Shown here: in pieces, positions 40,136 through 49,070 of the stretch
How positions within the stretch are numbered: the stretch's first letter is position 1
How the letters are laid out: the number at the start of each line of letters is the position of its first letter
Assembly: GCA_963761655.1 (NCBI GenBank)
Contig: CAVXHI010000001.1
Span: forward strand, 1 to 64,000
Length of the DNA stretch: 64,000 nt
From: RYN-122 sp963761655
Lineage (GTDB): Bacteria; Actinomycetota; Actinomycetes; Mycobacteriales; SCTD01
Direction of reading: 5' to 3'
Notes under the pieces: generated by a model
The model's input: the letters and a program-made list of their open reading frames with translations, nothing else
Databases searched by the model: none
Told to the model about the DNA's origin: nothing
Made by a program: the position numbers and the translations under genes

Positions 40136-40645
40136 ATGAGCGAGCAGCCGGGCACCCAGGTCACCGTCGTCGGACAGGACGGGCAGCCGATCGGCACCGT
40201 CGACGTGCCCGAGGCGGACGGCTCCGAGGAGCGCAGCCCGGCCGAGCTCGTCGAGCAGCCGGCGAAGGTCATGCGGATCGGCAGCATGGTCAAGCAGCTG
40301 CTCGAGGAGGTCCGGGCCGCCCCGCTCGACGACGCCGCCCGCACCCGGCTGCGCGAGATCCACGCCAGCTCCGTCCGGGAGCTCTCCGAGGGCCTGGCCC
40401 CCGAGCTGCGCGAGGAGCTCGACCGGCTGTCCCTGCCCTTCACCGGCGACGGCGTCCCGTCCGACGCGGAGCTCCGGATCGCCCAGGCGCAGCTGGTCGG
40501 CTGGCTCGAGGGCCTGTTCCACGGGATCCAGACCGCGCTGTTCGCGCAGCAGATGGCCGCCAAGATGGCCGCCGAGCGGGGCGGTCGCGAGCTGCCCGCC
40601 GCCCCCTCGATCCCGGTGCCCGGCGGCACGGGGCAGTACCTGTAG
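40136..40645 (+). CDS. bpa: Bacterial proteasome activator
   Basis: Bpa (PafE) forms a dodecameric ring that docks on the 20S proteasome and opens its gate without ATP, for heat-shock-type substrates. This 169-residue protein has the helical core KVMRIGSMVKQLLEEVRAA, LREIHASSVRELSEGLAPEL and AQLVGWLEGLFHGIQTALFA. It ends in GQYL, the docking motif also found in the mycobacterial protein. ATG 40136 lies after GGGAGGA. Its presence implies that this organism has a proteasome. Confidence 0.93.
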   Translation: MSEQPGTQVTVVGQDGQPIGTVDVPEADGSEERSPAELVEQPAKVMRIGSMVKQLLEEVRAAPLDDAARTRLREIHASSVRELSEGLAPELREELDRLSLPFTGDGVPSDAELRIAQAQLVGWLEGLFHGIQTALFAQQMAAKMAAERGGRELPAAPSIPVPGGTGQYL

Positions 40646-41436
40646 CTAGAAGAACCGCTCCAGCACCTGGGCCACGCCCTCGTCGGCGTTGGTCGCGGTG
40701 ACCTCGTCGGCGATCGCGAGCACGTCGGGGTGCGCGTTGCCCATGGCGACCGCGTGGCCGGCCCAGCCGAGCATCGGCAGGTCGTTCGGCATGTCGCCGA
40801 AGGCGATGACCTCCGCGGCGTCGACGCCGTGCGAGGCGGCGAAGGCGGCCAGGCCGCTGGCCTTGCTGATGCCCGCGGCGCTGATCTCGAGCAGCCCGTC
40901 GCTGCTGCTGTGCGTCGTCTCGGCCAGGCCGCCCAGGGCGGCGCGGGCGGCCGCGAGCAGCTGGTCGCCGTCGAGCCCCTCGTGCCGCACCAGCAGCTTC
41001 GCGACGCCCTTGGCCGCGAGCTCCTCGACCGGGGCGATGCGCATGCCGTCGGTCTCCCACCGGACGACGTAGTCCGGCTCGTGGCCGAACACGGCGTCGG
41101 CGTCCTCGGTCGCGAACGCGACGCCCGGGCACCTCGCGGCGCAGCGCTGCCACCACCTCGGCGGTCGCGTCGGAGGTGAGCAGGTGCGCCTGCACGACCT
41201 GCTCGGTGTGCAGGTCGTAGACGAGCGCGCCGTTGGCGCAGACGGCCAGGCCGCGGTGGCCCGGTCTGCTCGACCACGGGCGCCATCCAGCGCGGCGGCC
41301 GGCCGGTGACCATGACGAACGGGACGCCGGCCTCCTCGACCCGGGCGAGCACCGCGAGGGTCCGCGGGCCCACCGTCAGGTCGGGACGCAGCAGGGTGCC
41401 GTCGAGGTCGGTGGCGACCAGCCGGGGCGTCCTCAC
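40646..41436 (-). pseudogene. Cof-type HAD phosphatase, two frameshifts as read
   Basis: Three pieces make one HAD hydrolase. From GTG 41436 the first reads LVATDLDGTLLRPDLTVGPR with the nucleophile Asp, and FVMVTGRPPRWM. Near 41265 the frame shifts to RGLAVCANGALVYDLHTEQV. Near 41135 it shifts again to CPGVAFATEDADAVFGHEPD, and the C-terminal part contains the Mg-binding AEVIAFGDMPNDLPML. The joined length of about 263 residues is normal for Cof-type sugar phosphatases. The start overlaps the serS stop. Two indels close to further ones in serS suggest poor sequence quality. Confidence 0.85.
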
Positions 41437-42679
41437 GCGGGGGTGAGCTCGGTCCGGCCGCCGAGGTACGGGCGGAGGGCCGCGGGCACGTGCACCGAGC
41501 CGTCGGCCCGCTGGTGCACCTCGAGCAGGACCGCGATCGTGCGGCCGACCGCGCAGAGCGTGCCGTTCAGGGTCGCGACGGTGCCGCCGCCCTTCCTGCG
41601 GATGCCGAGCCGCCGGGCCTGGAACCCGGTGCAGTTGCTCGTCGACGTCAGCTCCAGCCAGCGCTGCTGCGACGGCAGCCAGGCCTCGCAGTCGTACTTG
41701 CGGGCGGCGCTGGTGCCGAGGTCGCCGGCCGCGACGTCGAGCACGTGGAACGGCAGCTCGAGCTTGCGTCAGGAAGTCCTTCTCGGCCTGCAGCAGGCGC
41801 TGGTGCTCGGCCTCGGCGTCCTCCAGAGCGACGTAGCTGAACATCTCGACCTTGTCGAACTGGTGCACGCGGATGATCCCGCGGGTGTCCTTGCCGTGGC
41901 TGCCGGCCTCGCGGCGGAAGCAGGAGGAGAACCCGGCGTAGCGCAGGGGCAGCTCCTCCAGCGCCTCCCCGGAGTGGAACGCGGCGAGCGGGACCTCGCT
42001 GGTGCCGACCAGGTAGAGGTCGTCCGCCTCGAGCTTGTAGACCTCCGCGGCGTGCGCGCCGAGGAAGCCGGTGCCCTCCATCGCCTCGGGCCGGACCAGC
42101 GCGGGCGCGATGACCGGCACCAGCCCGGCCTCGACCGCCTGCGCCATCGCCAGGTTGACCAGGGCGAGCTCGAGCAGGGCGCCGACGCCGGTGAGGAAGG
42201 CGAACCGCGAGCCGCTGACCTTGGCGCCCGCGCTCGGTGTCGATGGCCTTGAGCAGCGTCCCGACGTCGAGGTGGTCGCGGACCGGGAAGTCGTAGGTCG
42301 GGACCTCGCCGACCACCTCGATCTCGACGCTGTCGGCCTCGCCGCCGGGGGGCGCGCCCTCCACGACGTTCGCCACGGCGAGGTGCGCCGTCCGCAGCGC
42401 CGCCTCCGCCGCGGTCTGCTCCGCCTCGAGCTCCTTCACCTGGGCGGCCAGCGCCTTGGCCTGCTCGAGGACGGCGGGGCGCTCCTCCGGGGAGGCCTTC
42501 TTGACCGACTGCGAGACCGCCTTCTGCTCCCCGCGCAGGCTGTCCGCCCGGGACACGACGTCGCTGCGGTGCGCGTCGGCCTGCAGGAGCGCGTCGACCA
42601 GGGCGGGGTCGTCGCCACGGGCCTCCTGCGAGGCGCGCACGCGGTCGGGGTCCTCGCGCAGCAGCTTCAGGTCGATCAC
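41433..42679 (-). pseudogene. serS: Seryl-tRNA synthetase, two frameshifts as read (probable sequence errors)
   Basis: SerS charges tRNA-Ser and is essential. The N-terminal coiled-coil arm (MIDLKLLREDPDRVRASQEA to LRTAHLAVANVVEG) is in the first frame. The frame changes at 42220-42236 after IDTER, continues with MAQAVEAGLVPVIAPALVRP, motif 2 SCFRREAGSHGKDTRGIIRV, and changes again near 41766 after KDFLT. Motif 3 follows as TSTSNCTGFQARRLGIRRK. All catalytic motifs exist once repaired, giving about 415 residues. As the cell cannot live without this enzyme, indel errors are the best explanation unless another serS exists. Confidence 0.93.
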
Positions 42680-42716
42680 GACGCGAGTCTAGGGAGGGCG
42701 TGACAGGCTCGGCCCC

Positions 42717-43382
42717 GTGCGGAGCGACCTGTTCGGCTGGTACGCCGAGACCGAGCACGACAAGCGCGTGCGCCTGGAGAACCCCCAGCTGGTGAAGGTG
42801 CGGCTCGACGGCGAGCTGCTCGCCCGGCAGGGCGCGATGGTCGCCTACCAGGGGGCGGTCGACTTCGCCTACGAGGGCGCCGGCTTCGGGCGCTTCCTCA
42901 AGAAGGCCCTGACCGGCGAGGGCCTGCCCCTGATGCGCTGCACCGGCCGCGGCGACCTGTACCTGGCGCGCGACGCCCGCGAGCTGTTCGTCGTGCACCT
43001 CGAGGGCGACAGCCTCACCGTCAACGGCGACAACCTGCTGGCCTTCGACCCGACCCTCACCTGGGACGTCAAGCGCGTCGAGGGCGCCTCGATGCTCTCG
43101 GGCGGGCTGTTCAACACGGTGCTGACCGGCGTCGGGACGGTGGTGCTGTCGACGTCGGGCACGCCGGTGGTGCTGGACGTCGCCGAGGCGCCCACGTTCT
43201 GCGACCTGCAGTCGGCGGTCGCCTGGGACACCGCCCTCACGACGAGCGTCCGGCGGACGGCGACGGCGGCCGCGCTGATCGGCCGCGGGAGCGGCGAGGC
43301 CTTCCAGCTGGCGTTCACCGGGCAGGGCAAGGTCGTGGTCCAGGCCAGCGAGGGCCCGGTCGTGCCCTCCCACGCGCACTAG
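42717..43382 (+). CDS. AIM24-family protein
   Basis: This is a 221-residue beta-rich protein of the AIM24/TerD-neighbour family (PF01987). Segments typical of the fold are GAMVAYQGAVDFAYEGAGFG, LMRCTGRGDLYLARDARELF and SLTVNGDNLLAFDPTLTWDV. Bacterial members have no established biochemical function; the mitochondrial relative shapes inner-membrane complexes. GTG 42717 faces the divergent serS start. Confidence 0.85.
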   Translation: MRSDLFGWYAETEHDKRVRLENPQLVKVRLDGELLARQGAMVAYQGAVDFAYEGAGFGRFLKKALTGEGLPLMRCTGRGDLYLARDARELFVVHLEGDSLTVNGDNLLAFDPTLTWDVKRVEGASMLSGGLFNTVLTGVGTVVLSTSGTPVVLDVAEAPTFCDLQSAVAWDTALTTSVRRTATAAALIGRGSGEAFQLAFTGQGKVVVQASEGPVVPSHAH

Positions 43383-43412
43383 CCCGGCCCCTGCCGGGGC
43401 AGGGGGCTCCTG

Positions 43413-44978
43413 ATGGACGCCGAGACCCTGCCCCTGCTGCTGCTCGCCCTCGGGGTCGTGGTGCTGCTCGGGGTCGCCCTGGCCCGGCGCACCGGCCTGC
43501 CCGACCCCGTGGTGCTGGTCGCCGTCGGGCTGGCCGCGAGCTTCCTGCCGACCGCCCCGCAGCTCGACCTGCCGCCCGACCTCGTCTTCCTGGTCTTCCT
43601 GCCGCCGCTGCTGTTCCGCGCCTCGTTCCTCACCGACCCGCAGACGCTCCGGCGGATCGCCACGCCCCTGGCCCTGCTGTCGGTCGGGCTCGTGCTCGCG
43701 ACCGCCTTCCTGGTCGCCGGCGTGACGACGCTGCTCGTGCCCGACGTCTCCTTCGCCGAGGGCCTGGTGCTGGGCGCCGTCGTCGCCCCCACCGACCCGG
43801 TGGCGGCGTCGGGCGTCTTCCGCCGGCTGGGTGCGCCGCGCTTCGTCGTCGACCTGGTCGAGGGCGAGAGCCTCATCAACGACGCCACCGCGCTCGTGCT
43901 GTTCGCCGTCGCCGTCGAGGCCGTCACGACCGGCACCCCGACCGTCGGGCACACGGCCGCGACCCTGGGGCTGTCCGTCGGCGGGGGGATCGCCGTCGGG
44001 CTCGGCGTCGGCACGGTCGTCTACCTGTCCCGCCGCCCCCTCGACGACGTCGGGCTGCAGCTGCTGCTGTCGCTCGTGACGCCGTACGCCGCCTACGTGC
44101 TCGCCGAGGAGGTGGCGGTCTCGGGCGTGCTCGCCGTCGTCACGGCCGGGCTCGTCCTCGGGCGGCACGGGGGAGTGTTCACCTCCGCGGCCCGCCTGCA
44201 GAGCGCGGCCTTCTGGTCCCTGCTCGACCTCGCCCTCAACGCCGTCCTGTTCGTGCTGCTCGGCCTGCAGGTGCGGACCGTCCTCGGCGAGGGCCCGTCG
44301 CTCGGGCCGGGCCGGCTCCCCGTCGTCGCGGCCGCGGTCGTGCTGTCGGTCGTCGGGCTCCGCGTCCTGTGGCAGTTCGTCGTCCCCGGGCCGGTCTACA
44401 AGGTGCGGGCACTGCTCGGGCGGCCCCCGGCGCCCAGCAGCCGGGCCGAGCGGCTCGTCGTCGGGTGGACCGGCATGCGCGGCGCCGTCAGCCTGGCCGC
44501 CGCCCTGGCCGTGCCGCTCGCGGTCGAGGCCCGGCCGCTGGTGCTGTTCCTGACCAGCGTCGTCGTGCTCGCGACCCTCGTCGTGCAGGGCACCACGCTG
44601 CCCCTGCTGCTGCGGGCCACGCACCTGTCGGGCGACGAGGACGCCGGCGTGCACGAGCGCCGGGCCCGGCTCGCCCTGGCCGAGACCGCCCTCGCCCGGC
44701 TCGACGAGCTCGAGGCCCAGGGCGACATCACCGACGACGGCGCCCAGCCGCTGCGGGCGGTCTGGGAGCAGGCCCGCGACCGGCTGTCCGAGGGCGAGAC
44801 CGACGACCCCGAGGTCGACCTGACCGAGCTGCGCCTCGAGCTGGTGCGGGTGCAGGGCGCGGAGCTCGAGCGGCTCCGGGTCGCCGACGGGCTGCCGGCG
44901 GGGGTGGTGCGCGAGCTGCGGCACGAGCTCGACCTGCAGGAGGTCCGGCTCACCGCGCCGCACGAGTCGGCCGGGTGA
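43413..44978 (+). CDS. Na+/H+ antiporter (CPA1 family)
   Basis: This 521-residue secondary transporter has about 12 helices in the first 410 residues. CPA1 signatures are VAPTDPVAASGVFRRLG, EGESLINDATALVLFAVAVE (with the ion-binding Asp) and WTGMRGAVSLAAALAVPLAV. The C-terminal roughly 110 residues form a cytoplasmic helical tail rich in Glu, Arg and Leu, which in relatives senses pH. It exchanges cytoplasmic sodium or potassium for protons. ATG 43413 lies after GGGGG-rich purines; the next gene starts 13 nt after its stop. Confidence 0.92.
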   Translation: MDAETLPLLLLALGVVVLLGVALARRTGLPDPVVLVAVGLAASFLPTAPQLDLPPDLVFLVFLPPLLFRASFLTDPQTLRRIATPLALLSVGLVLATAFLVAGVTTLLVPDVSFAEGLVLGAVVAPTDPVAASGVFRRLGAPRFVVDLVEGESLINDATALVLFAVAVEAVTTGTPTVGHTAATLGLSVGGGIAVGLGVGTVVYLSRRPLDDVGLQLLLSLVTPYAAYVLAEEVAVSGVLAVVTAGLVLGRHGGVFTSAARLQSAAFWSLLDLALNAVLFVLLGLQVRTVLGEGPSLGPGRLPVVAAAVVLSVVGLRVLWQFVVPGPVYKVRALLGRPPAPSSRAERLVVGWTGMRGAVSLAAALAVPLAVEARPLVLFLTSVVVLATLVVQGTTLPLLLRATHLSGDEDAGVHERRARLALAETALARLDELEAQGDITDDGAQPLRAVWEQARDRLSEGETDDPEVDLTELRLELVRVQGAELERLRVADGLPAGVVRELRHELDLQEVRLTAPHESAG

Positions 44979-44991
44979 GAGGGTCGTCCGC

Positions 44992-45832
44992 ATGACGAGC
45001 GAGCGCGCGGTGGTCCTCGGGGGCGGCGGGGTCGCGGGCATCGCCTGGAGCGCCGGCCTGCTCGCCGGGCTGGCCGAGCAGGGGGTCCGCCTCGACGACG
45101 CCGACCTCGTCGTCGGCACCTCCGCCGGCTCGGTCGTCGGCGCCTGGCTGGCCACCGGGGTGGAGCCCGCCGAGATGCTCGCCCGTCAGGTCGACCCCGC
45201 CCGGCAGACCCCGGAGCTGGCCGCGACCGTCGACCTCGACACCCTCGTGGCGCAGTTCGCCGAGGCCGTCGCGGGGGCCACGCCCGAGGAGGTCCGCAGG
45301 CAGGTCGGCGCGATGGCGCTGGCCGCCGAGACCGTGCCCGAGCAGGCCCGGCGGGACGTCGTGGCGGCGCGGCTCCCCGTGCACGACTGGCCGGCCGCCC
45401 TGGTCGTCACCGTCGTCGACGCCCTCACGGGCGAGCGCTCCGCGCCTGGACGCCTCGTGCGGCTCCCCCCTCGTCGACGTCGTCGCGGCGAGCTGCGCCG
45501 TCCCCGGCGTCTGGCCGCCCGTCACCCTCGGCGGCCGCCGCTACGTCGACGGCGGCGTGCACACCGCGCTCAACGCCGACCTCGCCGCCGGCGCCGCCCG
45601 CGTGCTCGTCCTCGCACCGCTGGGCGCGGCCGGGTCCGGCCCGCTCGGCGCCGGCTGGGACGACGACCGCCCCCTGCTCGGCGACCGCGTGCTGCTCGTC
45701 GAGCCCGACGACGCCTCCCGGGCCGCCTTCGGCAGCAACCCCCTCGACCCCGCGACCCGCCGTCCGGCCGGGCTCGCCGGGCAGGCGCAGGCGGCGTCCG
45801 TCGTGGAAGCGGTCGCAGCGCTGTGGAGGTAG
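44992..45832 (+). pseudogene. Patatin-like phospholipase, one frameshift as read
   Basis: The first part has the patatin oxyanion loop ERAVVLGGGGVAGIAWSAGL and the nucleophile elbow LVVGTSAGSVVGAWLATG. After ALTGERSA, near 45443, the frame changes. It continues as LDASCGSPLVDVVAASCAVP and GRRYVDGGVHTALNADLAAG, which supplies the catalytic Asp of the DGG motif. Repaired length is about 280 residues. It follows the antiporter closely, and the HIT gene starts within its last codons. A single insertion separates the frames, so it may be intact in the organism. Confidence 0.85.
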
Positions 45833-46230
45833 ACCCCTGCGTCTTCTGCCGCATCGTCGCGGGGGAGCTGCCGGTGCGGGTCGTCCACGAGGACGACGCC
45901 GCGATCGCCTTCCTGGACACCGCCCCGGCCGCCAAGGGCCACACCCTCGTCGTCCCGCGGGCGCACGCCGTGCAGATCTGGGACGCCGACGAGGAGGCGC
46001 TGGCCGACGTCGCCCGCACGGTGCACCGGGTGGCGCTGCGGCTGCGCGAGCGGCTGTCCCCGGACGGGCTGACCCTTCGGCAGAACAACGGGGCGGCGTC
46101 GGGGCAGAAGGTCGACCACGTGCACGTGCACCTCGTGCCGCGGTGGCACGGCGACGGCACGATCGGCTGGCCCTGGCCGCCGCCCGAGGACCTCGACCTC
46201 GACGCCGTCCTGGCCGAGCTGACCGGCTAG
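45823..46230 (+). CDS. HIT-family nucleotide-binding protein
   Basis: This 135-residue histidine-triad hydrolase or transferase acts on nucleotides, for instance AMP-linked substrates. The N-terminal CVFCRIVAGELPVRVVHEDD is typical of the HINT branch, and the triad is HVHVHLVPRWHGDG. The KGHTLVVPRAHAVQIWD strand is also conserved. GTG 45823 overlaps the patatin stop by 10 nt. The 3' end overlaps the convergent pheA stop by 4 nt. Confidence 0.92.
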   Translation: MEVDPCVFCRIVAGELPVRVVHEDDAAIAFLDTAPAAKGHTLVVPRAHAVQIWDADEEALADVARTVHRVALRLRERLSPDGLTLRQNNGAASGQKVDHVHVHLVPRWHGDGTIGWPWPPPEDLDLDAVLAELTG

Positions 46231-47143
46231 CCGCGCAGCCTCGCCAGCCACTCCGCGGCCGCGTCGAAGTCGGCGTCGCCGTTGCCCGGCACCACGCGCG
46301 CCGGGACGCCGTCGGCCCGGGGGTAGCTGCCGAGGAACCGGACGTCGGCACAGACCCGCTTGAGCGCCGACAGCGCCTCCCCGAGCCGCGCCTCGCTGAC
46401 GTGCCCCTCGGCGTCGAGCGAGAAGCAGTACCGCCCGAGGACGCCGCCCCACGGCCGCGACTCGATCCGGGTCAGGTTCACCCCGCGGACGGCGAACTCG
46501 GTGAGCAGCGCCAGCAGGGCGCCCGGGCCGTCGTCGGTGAGGAAGGCGACGAGGGTGGTCCGGTCGGCGCCCGTGGGTGCCGGCAGCGGTCCGGGCCGGC
46601 CCGACGAGGACGAACCGCGTGACGGCGTCGAGGTTGTCGGCGACCTCGGTGGCCAGCTCGGCCAGCCCGTAGTGCTGCGCGGCGACGGGCGCGCTGACGG
46701 CGGCGTCGTACTGCCCGGCCGCCACGGCGCGGGCCGCCTCGGCGGTCGAGCTGGTCAGCACGACGGTCGCGTCCGGGACGAGGGTCGGCCAGGCTCCGAC
46801 GGCACTGCGCCTCGGCGTGCGGGTGCGTCGCCACGGTGCGGACGGCCGCCCGGTCCGTCCCGGGGAGGGCCAGCAGGCTGAACTGCACCTGCAGCAGCAC
46901 CTCGCGCCGGACCTGCAGCGCCGCGCCCCCGGCCAGCTCGTCGAGCGTCGTCGCGACCGAGCCCTCGATCGAGTTCTCGAGCGGCACGAGCGCGGCGTCG
47001 AGGTCCCCCTCGCGGACCGCCTGCAGCGCCGCCGCGACCGTCACGCACGGGACGAGGTCCGCCTCCCCCGCGACGTCGAGGGTGCGCAGCGCCGCCTCGC
47101 TGAAGGTGCCGGCGGGCCCCAGGTAGCCGAAGGTCGCAGGCAC
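46227..47143 (-). pseudogene. pheA: Prephenate dehydratase, two frameshifts as read
   Basis: PheA turns prephenate into phenylpyruvate in phenylalanine synthesis. The start FGYLGPAGTFSEAALRTLD and VPLENSIEGSVATTLDELAG are in the first frame. Near 46800 it shifts to ATVVLTSSTAEAARAVAAGQ and YDAAVSAPVAAQHYGLAELA. Near 46600 it shifts to DRTTLVAFLTDDGPGALLAL, the ACT domain, with NLTRIESRPWGGVLGRYCF, the Phe-binding ESRP motif. Repaired length is about 303 residues, normal for the monofunctional enzyme. The breaks are probably sequence errors. Confidence 0.9.
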
Positions 47144-47166
47144 GCGGGCAGCCTAGGCTCGGCGGC

Positions 47167-47904
47167 GTGGATCGCGAGCAGGTGCGGGCGCTGCTCGAGG
47201 CCGTCGCGTCCGGCAGCACCGCCCCCGACGACGCCCTCGCCCGGCTCGCCACCGCCCCCTACGACGACCTCGCCCACTCCGTCGTCGACTCCCACCGGGC
47301 GCTGCGCACCGGCGACCCCGAGGTCGTCTACGGGGCCGGCAAGACCACGCCCCAGGTCCTCGAGGTCGTGGCGTCGCTGCTGTCGTCGTCCGACCGGGCC
47401 GTCCTCGTCACGCGCTGCACCCCCGGCACCGTCGAGGCGCTGACCGCCGCGCACGAGGTGGTCGAGATCGCGGGGACGTCCGTGGCCGTCGGGCGCCTGC
47501 CCGAGCCGCGCGGGCGGGTCGTCGTCGTCGCGGCCGGGACCTCCGACGGGCCGGTCGCCGCCGAGGCCGCGCTGACCGCCCGGGTGCACGGCGCGGGGGT
47601 GCAGCGGGTCGACGACGTCGGCGTCGCGGGGCTGCACCGGTTGCTGGCCGTCCGGCCGGTGCTCGACGGCGCGGACTGCCTCGTCGTCGTCGCCGGGATG
47701 GAGGGGGCGCTGCCGAGCGTCGTCGCCGGGCTGGTCGGCACGCCGATGGTCGCCGTCCCCACGAGCGTCGGCTACGGCGCCTCCTTCGGCGGGCTGGCCG
47801 CCCTGCTCGGGATGCTCAACTCCTGCGCGCCCGGCGTCGGCGTCGTGAACATCGACAACGGCTACGGCGCGGGCGTCCTCGCCGCCCGCATCGCGCGGCG
47901 CTGA
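47167..47904 (+). CDS. larB: Nickel-pincer cofactor biosynthesis protein LarB
   Basis: LarB carboxylates and hydrolyses nicotinic acid adenine dinucleotide, the first step toward the nickel-pincer nucleotide. This 245-residue protein has the N-terminal helical part and then VVYGAGKTTPQVLEVVASLL, VVVVAAGTSDGPVAAEAAL, and VVAGMEGALPSVVAGLVG, VPTSVGYGASFGGLAALLG of the AIR-carboxylase-like domain. larC follows after 2 nt. larE and the lactate racemase gene larA are not in this window. Confidence 0.92.
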   Translation: MDREQVRALLEAVASGSTAPDDALARLATAPYDDLAHSVVDSHRALRTGDPEVVYGAGKTTPQVLEVVASLLSSSDRAVLVTRCTPGTVEALTAAHEVVEIAGTSVAVGRLPEPRGRVVVVAAGTSDGPVAAEAALTARVHGAGVQRVDDVGVAGLHRLLAVRPVLDGADCLVVVAGMEGALPSVVAGLVGTPMVAVPTSVGYGASFGGLAALLGMLNSCAPGVGVVNIDNGYGAGVLAARIARR

Positions 47905-47906
47905 CC

Positions 47907-49046
47907 GTGATCGGCTGGGTCGACGGCGGTGCCGGCGCCAGCGGCGACATGCTGCTCGGGGCCCTCGTCGACGCGGGCGTCCCGCTCGAGGTCCTGCAGG
48001 ACGCCGTGTCCGCGCTGCCCGTCGAGCCGGTGCGGCTGCGGGTGGAGCAGGTGCAGCGCGGGGGGCTCGGTGCGACGCGCGTCCACGTCGACTGCCCCGC
48101 CACCGACGCCGTCCGCAGCTGGCGCGACCTCCGCACGACGGTCAGCGGCCGCGCCCTCGAGGTGTTCGCCCGGCTGGCGGCCGCCGAGGCCGCGGTCCAC
48201 CGGGTCGACGTCGACGACGTGCACTTCCACGAGGTCGGGGCGCTCGACGCGCTGGCCGACGTCGTCGGGGTGTGCGCGGGGTTCGCGCACCTGGGGCTGG
48301 AGCGGCTGACGGCGTCGCCGCTGTCGCTCGGCTCGGGGACCACCCGCGGGGCGCACGGCCCGCTGCCGGTGCCCGCGCCGGCGGTGCTCGCCCTGCTGCG
48401 GGGCCTGCCGGTCCAGGCCGGGCCGAGCCCGCACGAGGCGACGACCCCCACCGGCGCGGCCCTGCTCGCGGTGCTCGTCGACGACTGGGGTCCCCTGCCG
48501 CCGATGGTGCTCGACCGGGTCGGCGTCGGGGCCGGCGGGCGCGACCTGCCCGAGGTCGCGAACGCCGTGCGGCTCGTCCTCGGGGGCGTCTCCGCGGAGA
48601 CGTCCGGGACCGCCGTGCTGCTCGAGACCAACGTCGACGACCTCGACCCCCGGGTGTGGCCGGGGGTGCTGCGGGCCCTGCTGGACGCCGGCGCCAGCGA
48701 CGCGTGGCTGACGCCGGTGCTCATGAAGAAGGGCCGTCCGGCGCACACGCTGTCCGTGCTGTGCACCCCGGCCGGCGCCCCCGCCCTGCGCGAGGTGGTG
48801 TTCCGGACGACGACGTCGCTCGGGCTGCGCGAGAGCGTCGTCGGCAAGCACGCCCTGGACCGGCGCGAGACCGCGGTCGACGTCGGGGGGCGGCGCGTCC
48901 GGGTGAAGCTGGGCCTGCTGCACGGCGACGTCGTCAACGCGATGCCGGAGTGGGACGACGTCGAGGCGGCGGCGGCCGCGCTCGGGCGCCCGGCGCAGGA
49001 CGTCCTGCTCGAGGCCCACGCACGCGTGCGGGCCCGCCTCCCCTGA
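47907..49046 (+). CDS. larC: Nickel-pincer cofactor biosynthesis protein LarC
   Basis: LarC inserts nickel into the pincer nucleotide in a CTP-dependent step. The 379-residue protein starts IGWVDGGAGASGDMLLGALV and has the His-rich VDVDDVHFHEVGALDALADV metal region and the C-terminal domain with TNVDDLDPRVWPGVLRALLD and VLMKKGRPAHTLSVLC. In some lactobacilli this protein needs a programmed frameshift; here one continuous frame encodes it. The stretch GGVSAETSGTAV contains the 16-bp palindrome at 48587. Confidence 0.92.
   Translation: MIGWVDGGAGASGDMLLGALVDAGVPLEVLQDAVSALPVEPVRLRVEQVQRGGLGATRVHVDCPATDAVRSWRDLRTTVSGRALEVFARLAAAEAAVHRVDVDDVHFHEVGALDALADVVGVCAGFAHLGLERLTASPLSLGSGTTRGAHGPLPVPAPAVLALLRGLPVQAGPSPHEATTPTGAALLAVLVDDWGPLPPMVLDRVGVGAGGRDLPEVANAVRLVLGGVSAETSGTAVLLETNVDDLDPRVWPGVLRALLDAGASDAWLTPVLMKKGRPAHTLSVLCTPAGAPALREVVFRTTTSLGLRESVVGKHALDRRETAVDVGGRRVRVKLGLLHGDVVNAMPEWDDVEAAAAALGRPAQDVLLEAHARVRARLP
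48587..48602. repeat. 16-bp palindrome CGTCTCCGCGGAGACG, copy 1 (in larC)
   Basis: This is a perfect palindrome with CCGCGG at its centre. Read with the gene it gives GVSAET within LVLGGVSAETSGTAVL of LarC. It is one of four identical copies in the window. Confidence 0.9.
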
Positions 49047-49070
49047 GGGAGACGGGCCCGGGTGGTCCTG

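Noticed and set aside
42680..42716. T-box or other riboswitch before serS
   Set aside because: The gap to the divergent gene is only 37 bp, too short for such a leader.
38846..45155. Very long open frames antisense to recognised genes (for example about 600 residues on + at 38846-40645 and over 1100 on - at 41769-45155)
   Set aside because: They mirror real genes with clear domains. In DNA this GC-rich stop codons are rare, so long empty frames are expected; their translations are low-complexity (Arg, Ala, Gly, Pro) with no domain.
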